A DNA stretch of 64,000 nucleotides from JBBQXH01 sp963710975 (lineage in GTDB: Bacteria > Actinomycetota > Thermoleophilia > Gaiellales > Gaiellaceae). Under the pieces are notes generated by a model that was not told the DNA's origin, did not search any database, and saw nothing but the letters and a program-made list of their open reading frames with translations. The stretch is taken from assembly GCA_963710975.1 (NCBI GenBank), contig CAVQCG010000006.1, forward strand, positions 43,533 to 107,532. Reading direction: 5' to 3'. This document shows positions 60,399 to 64,000 of the stretch, piece by piece. The position numbers were made by a program, and so were the translations under genes. Position 1 is the stretch's first letter, and the number at the start of each line of letters is the position of its first letter.

Positions 60399-60968
60399 AG
60401 ATCTTGCTCGCCGAGGACGAGACGATCATCAGGCTCGACCTGCGTGACATCATCGAGCGCGCCGGCTTCGAGGTCTGCGCCGAGGCGCAGGGACGGCGAG
60501 GAGGCCGTCGAGCTCGCACGCACCGCGGCGCCCGATCTCGCCATTCTCGACGTCAAGATGCCAAAGCTCGACGGCATCGAAGCCGCGCGTCGTATTCTCG
60601 ACGAGCGCCCGATTCCCATCGTGATGCTGACTGCCTACAGCCAGGAAGATCTCGTCGCGCGCGCCGTCGAGGCGGGCGTCTTCGGGTACCTCGTCAAACC
60701 CTTCCGCGAGGCCGATCTGCTGCCGGCGATCCAGGCTGCTCGCGCCCGCCACGACGAGCTCGCAGCGCTCCGTGAGGAGGCAGACTCCCTTGCCGAAGCG
60801 CTCGCCACACGCAAGCTGGTCGAGCGTGCGAAGGGCCTGCTCATGCAGCGGGAGAGCCTGACCGAGCAGGAGGCGTTCGCACGGCTGCGCCGCGCCAGCC
60901 AGGTTTCCGGCCGCCCGATGAGAATCGTCGCCGAAGCGCTCATCGCGACCTTCGAGCACACCGAGTGA
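60395..60968 (+). CDS. Response regulator with ANTAR RNA-binding domain (one frameshift)
   Basis: The receiver start (MKILLAEDETIIRLDLRDII) and its remainder (DGEEAVELARTAAPDLAILD, with the phosphorylated Asp in LAILDVKMPKLDG) are in different frames; one surplus G in GGG near 60493 explains it. Lys in LVKPFRE completes the receiver. Residues from about 130 to the end form a coiled-coil and the ANTAR bundle (LVERAKGLLMQRESLTEQEA, FARLRRASQVSGRPMRIVAE). ANTAR proteins bind paired hairpins in mRNA leaders and prevent termination. Once joined it is about 190 residues, normal for the EutV/AmiR type. Confidence 0.9.
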
Positions 60969-61726
60969 TGGACGAGGACAGGCTCGCACTCCTCGTCGGC
61001 AGGACGGTCGAGGCTCTCCGCGAGCTGATCCAGGAGCTCGAGGTGACGAACGACGAGTGGCACGCGGCGCTCGAGTTCTTCACGGAGGTCGGAAAGAGCG
61101 ACGAGTTCATCCTCCTCTCGGACGTCAACGGTCTGTCCGTGTTCGTCGACGAGGTGACGCATCGCGTCGAGAGCGGCGGCACGCCGTCGAACGTTCTCGG
61201 CCCGTTCTGGCTCCCGGACGCTCCACTCCTGGACACGCCGGCTCGGATCTGCCGTGCGGACGAGCCGGGGGATCCGTTGATTCTGACCGGCACCGTCCGA
61301 GGAGTCACCGGTGAGCCGGTTGCGGATGCCGTGATCGACGTCTGGCAGACCGCCGCAAACCGTCTGTACGAGAACCAGGATCCGGAGCAGCCCGACATGA
61401 ACCTCCGAGGTCGCGTCCGTGTTGCGCCAGACGGCTCGTTCGAAGTGCACACCGTGCGGCCCGTGCCATACGAGATCCCGACGGACGGGCCTGTCGGGAG
61501 CTTCCTCGAGGCGTTCGGCCGGCACGCCTGGCGCCCCGCGCACATCCACGTCCGGATCGAGGCTTCCGACTACCACCCGCTCACGACGATGGTCTACGTC
61601 GCAGGAGACCCCTGGCTCGACGACGACGCGATCGGTTCGGTCAAGGACGCGCTCGTCATCAAGCTCGAGACGGGCGCAGACGGGATGCTCCACGCCCCTT
61701 TCGATGTCACGCTCGTGCCGGCCTGA
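60968..61726 (+). CDS. Intradiol ring-cleavage dioxygenase
   Basis: A 252-residue non-heme Fe(III) enzyme that opens catechol or hydroxyquinol between the hydroxyls. The N-terminal dimerisation helix (LVGRTVEALRELIQELEVTN) is present; the iron ligands are Tyr in NRLYENQ, Tyr in RPVPYEIP, and two His in WRPAHIHVRIE. GPFWLPDAPLLD and DGPVGSF are substrate-pocket blocks. ATG 60968 shares one base with the regulator stop (TGATG), so it is co-translated with the ANTAR protein. Catechol versus hydroxyquinol cannot be separated by eye. Confidence 0.9.
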   Translation: MDEDRLALLVGRTVEALRELIQELEVTNDEWHAALEFFTEVGKSDEFILLSDVNGLSVFVDEVTHRVESGGTPSNVLGPFWLPDAPLLDTPARICRADEPGDPLILTGTVRGVTGEPVADAVIDVWQTAANRLYENQDPEQPDMNLRGRVRVAPDGSFEVHTVRPVPYEIPTDGPVGSFLEAFGRHAWRPAHIHVRIEASDYHPLTTMVYVAGDPWLDDDAIGSVKDALVIKLETGADGMLHAPFDVTLVPA

Positions 61727-61857
61727 CGGAAACGCTCGACCGATGACGGCGTGAGCCGTCGTCGCGCTGGGCGGCAAAGCGCGTCCGGGCGGAGGGCGAC
61801 GCGGTGGAGTAACCGGCGCCCGGAATCGATACCGCGCACCACGGGTATGGTTCTCGC
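61727..61857. other. 131-base gap with small hairpin and promoter
   Basis: Contains GACGGC-GTGA-GCCGTC (61745-61760), a six-base-pair hairpin that may end the dioxygenase transcript, and TATGGT (61846-61851) as the -10 box of the next gene. Nothing else is recognised. Confidence 0.45.
61846..61851 (+). promoter_or_regulatory. Leaderless -10 box of tkt
   Basis: TATGGT is followed by six bases and ATG 61858, so the transcript starts on the A of the start codon. No Shine-Dalgarno is present. Confidence 0.5.
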
Positions 61858-63885
61858 ATGAGCACCAGCCTGCAAGACCTGTCGATCGACACGATCCGGG
61901 TTCTGTCGATGGATGCGGTGCAGAAGGCGAATGCCGGGCATCCCGGTACGGCCATGGCGCTGGCGCCCGTCGCGTACACCATCTACCGCGAGTACCTGCG
62001 TGTGAACCCGGTCGCCACGGACTGGCCGGATCGCGACCGGTTCGTCCTCTCCGCGGGCCACGCCTGCATCCTCCAGTACACGACCCTTCACCTGACCGGG
62101 CACGACCTACCGATGTCCGAGCTGGAGCGGTTTCGCCAGTGGGACTCGAGGACGCCGGGTCACCCCGAGCACTTCCTGACGCCGGGGATCGAGACCACCA
62201 CCGGTCCGCTCGGGCAAGGCATTGCGAGCGCGGTCGGGATGGCGATGGCCGAGCGGTTCCTCGGGCAGCGCTACAACCGGCCCGGTCACACCGTCGTCGA
62301 CCACCATGTATACGGGATCTGCTCCGACGGCGACCTGATGGAGGGCGTCTCCGCCGAGGCCGCGTCCCTCGCCGGGGCGTTCGGGCTCGGGAAGCTCATC
62401 TTCGTCTACGACGACAATCGGATCACGATCGACGGAACGACGGCGCTCTCCTTCGACTTGGAGGACAAGGCCGCGCGCTTCGAGTCGTACGGCTGGCACG
62501 TGGAGCATGTCGCCGACGTCAACGACGTCGAGGCGATCCGCACCGCGCTCGACGCGGCGAAGGCCGAGATCGCCCGACCGTCCCTCATCATCGCGCGCAC
62601 CCACATCGCCTACCCGGCGCCACATGCGCAGGACACCGCGAAGGCGCACGGTGCGCCGCTCGGAGAGGCCGAGGTACGTGCGACGAAAGAGGTGCTCGGG
62701 TGGGACCCGGACGCGACCTTCGTCGTTCCGGACGGGGTGTACGAGCACATGTCGCTGGCTGACCGCGGCGCGACCCTCGAAGCAGAATGGCGTGGCCGTT
62801 TCGACGCCTGGAGCGCGGCCTTCCCGGATCTGGCAGCAGACTGGGCCCGCGCGTACGCGGGCGAGCCTCTTCCCGGTTGGGCCGATGCCCTGCCGCGGTT
62901 CGATCCGTCCGACAAGCCGAAGCTCGCCACGCGCGCAGCCGGGGCGAAGGTCATGGAGGCGTTCAAGCCGTTCACGCCGACCATGGTGGGCGGTGCAGCC
63001 GATCTCGTCGAGTCGACGAAGACGGCCTTCGACGGCGGCGGAGTCTTCGCGCAGACCTACGCCGGACGGAATATCCCGTTCGGCATCCGTGAGCACGCGA
63101 TGGGTGCGATCGTCAACGGCCTGGCCGTACACGGCGGCATCGTGAAGCCGTTCGGGTCGACCTTCCTGATCTTCAGCGACTACATGCGGGGCGCCGTCCG
63201 GCTGTCGGCACTGATGAACCTGCCGGTCGTCTGGGTGTGGACGCACGACTCGATTGCGCTGGGCGAGGACGGCCCGACCCATCAACCAGTCGAGCACTAC
63301 GCTGCGCTTCGCGCGATCCCGAACCTCTGGGTGATCCGTCCAGCCGACGCGAACGAGACCTCTGCGGCCTGGAAGGTGGCTCTCGCGCGTGAAGAAGGGC
63401 CCGTCGCGCTCCTGCTCACACGACAGGACGTTCCCGTTCTCGATCCGGCCGAGGTTGCAGACGCCTCCGGTGTCGAGCGTGGCGCGTATGTCCTCTGGGA
63501 GGGCGGGAACGGCGGGGATGCGCCCGATATCGTCCTGCTCGCGACCGGGTCCGAGGTCTCACTCGCGCTCGACGCCGCGAAGCTCCTCCTCGAGGACGGA
63601 CTCAGCGTCCGCGTCGTCTCGATGCCGTGCTGGGAGCTGTTCGAGCTCCAATCGGAGGAGTACCGCCGCGCCGTGCTCCCACCGGAGGCGGGGGCGCGGC
63701 TTGCAATCGAGGCCGGCGTGCCACTCGGCTGGCACCGCTGGGTCGGGGACGGCGGCGACATCATCGGCGTCAACCGATTCGGCGAGTCGGCGCCCGGGCC
63801 GACCGTGCTCGAGAAGTTCGGCTTCACCCCCGAGAACGTCGTCGCACGTGCCGAGGCGCTCCTCGAGCGCCTGCACAAGGTCTAA
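61858..63885 (+). CDS. tkt: Transketolase
   Basis: A 675-residue thiamine-diphosphate enzyme of the pentose phosphate pathway, moving two-carbon units between sugar phosphates. N-terminal KANAGHPGTAMALAP, TGPLGQGIASAVGMA, the ThDP motif GDLMEGVSAEA to YDDNRITIDG, and the C-terminal domain with GIREHAMGAIVNGLAVHGG (catalytic Glu) and HDSIALGEDGPTHQPVEHYA are all present. Full length, intact. Transaldolase follows after 12 bases, the normal tkt-tal pair. Confidence 0.96.
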   Translation: MSTSLQDLSIDTIRVLSMDAVQKANAGHPGTAMALAPVAYTIYREYLRVNPVATDWPDRDRFVLSAGHACILQYTTLHLTGHDLPMSELERFRQWDSRTPGHPEHFLTPGIETTTGPLGQGIASAVGMAMAERFLGQRYNRPGHTVVDHHVYGICSDGDLMEGVSAEAASLAGAFGLGKLIFVYDDNRITIDGTTALSFDLEDKAARFESYGWHVEHVADVNDVEAIRTALDAAKAEIARPSLIIARTHIAYPAPHAQDTAKAHGAPLGEAEVRATKEVLGWDPDATFVVPDGVYEHMSLADRGATLEAEWRGRFDAWSAAFPDLAADWARAYAGEPLPGWADALPRFDPSDKPKLATRAAGAKVMEAFKPFTPTMVGGAADLVESTKTAFDGGGVFAQTYAGRNIPFGIREHAMGAIVNGLAVHGGIVKPFGSTFLIFSDYMRGAVRLSALMNLPVVWVWTHDSIALGEDGPTHQPVEHYAALRAIPNLWVIRPADANETSAAWKVALAREEGPVALLLTRQDVPVLDPAEVADASGVERGAYVLWEGGNGGDAPDIVLLATGSEVSLALDAAKLLLEDGLSVRVVSMPCWELFELQSEEYRRAVLPPEAGARLAIEAGVPLGWHRWVGDGGDIIGVNRFGESAPGPTVLEKFGFTPENVVARAEALLERLHKV

Positions 63886-63897
63886 AGGAGGACCACC

Positions 63898-64000
63898 ATG
63901 GCGAAGACACCCCTGCAGCGCCTGGCCGACGAGGGCCAGAGCGTGTGGATCGACTACCTGTCCCGCGACCTCATCCGGAGCGGGCAACTCGCGAAGATGA
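63898..64000 (+). CDS. tal: Transaldolase, N-terminal part (cut by window end)
   Basis: ATG 63898, eight bases after AGGAGG, opens MAKTPLQRLADEGQSVWIDY, then LSRDLIRSGQLAKM to the window edge. The QSVWIDYLSRDLIRSG block is the usual start of actinobacterial transaldolase (TalAB type), which moves dihydroxyacetone units between sugar phosphates. It forms the expected pair with tkt. Only about 34 residues are visible. Confidence 0.9.
   Translation, partial: MAKTPLQRLADEGQSVWIDYLSRDLIRSGQLAKM

Noticed and set aside
1..64000. tRNA or rRNA genes, integrases, insertion sequences, toxin-antitoxin or phage-defence genes
   Set aside because: Looked for in gaps and by motif on both strands; none seen.

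Overview
The window is GC-rich bacterial chromosome with tightly packed genes, many 1- or 4-base stop/start overlaps, frequent GTG and TTG starts, and several genes whose -10 box lies 6-9 bases from the start codon (leaderless style). The gene content points to an actinobacterium: a PknA-FhaA-FhaB-PstP-FtsW-PbpA-PknB cluster, an ANTAR-type two-component system, DUF4446, and SUF with SufU. I infer a deep lineage such as Thermoleophilia (Gaiellales/Solirubrobacterales), with moderate confidence. No rRNA, tRNA, CRISPR array, phage or insertion sequence was seen, so this reads as core chromosome rather than an island.

Layout. 1-7.3 kb: a broken sensor kinase, a truncated PRC-barrel gene, a site-2 protease and several small or membrane proteins of unknown role. 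7.3-8.6 kb: a membrane-anchored HYDIN-type repeat protein. 8.7-15.1 kb: a lipid-modification locus (SRPBCC-epimerase, PlsC acyltransferase, cyclopropane synthase, DUF1365, flavin oxidase) facing a divergent fatty-acid desaturase. 15-20.5 kb: hydrolase, FmdB zinc ribbon, amidase with a small partner, quinone reductase, MFS transporter and a damaged cation/proton antiporter. 20.6-26.4 kb: an A2-type caa3 oxidase operon carrying three Usp-like domains, plus a diheme cytochrome c. 26.4-29.8 kb: TPR protein, amidohydrolase, TatC and TatA. 29.8-40.7 kb: SufR-like repressor facing sufC-sufB-VOC-sufD, then a membrane protein, a P-type ATPase, sufS-sufU-Rieske-methyltransferase, and a 26-codon ORF with a perfect 14-base Shine-Dalgarno and a structured tail. 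41-43.8 kb: epimerase, Dcd and an aminotransferase. 43.8-53.8 kb: the cell-wall/kinase operon ending in ddl. 54-58.5 kb: membrane proteins, HNH nuclease, SIMPL protein and glnA behind a terminator-containing leader. 58.7-64 kb: PRC-like protein, GAF/HisKA_2 kinase, ANTAR regulator, intradiol dioxygenase, transketolase and the start of transaldolase.

The themes are respiration (CoxBAC plus soluble cytochromes), Fe-S assembly under a SufR-like sensor, envelope growth controlled by Ser/Thr phosphorylation, membrane-lipid tailoring, and nitrogen/carbon entry points (GlnA, Tkt/Tal). The most attractive hypotheses are an ANTAR-type antitermination switch on glnA, a family of oxidase-linked Usp-like domains, the microORF/RNA element at 40.6-40.8 kb, and the lipid-tailoring locus.

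Caution: at least eight genes, including normally essential ones (coxA, sufB, sufU), carry single-base frameshifts. Most can be explained as one extra base in a short G or C run. I read these mainly as sequence errors and mark each one.
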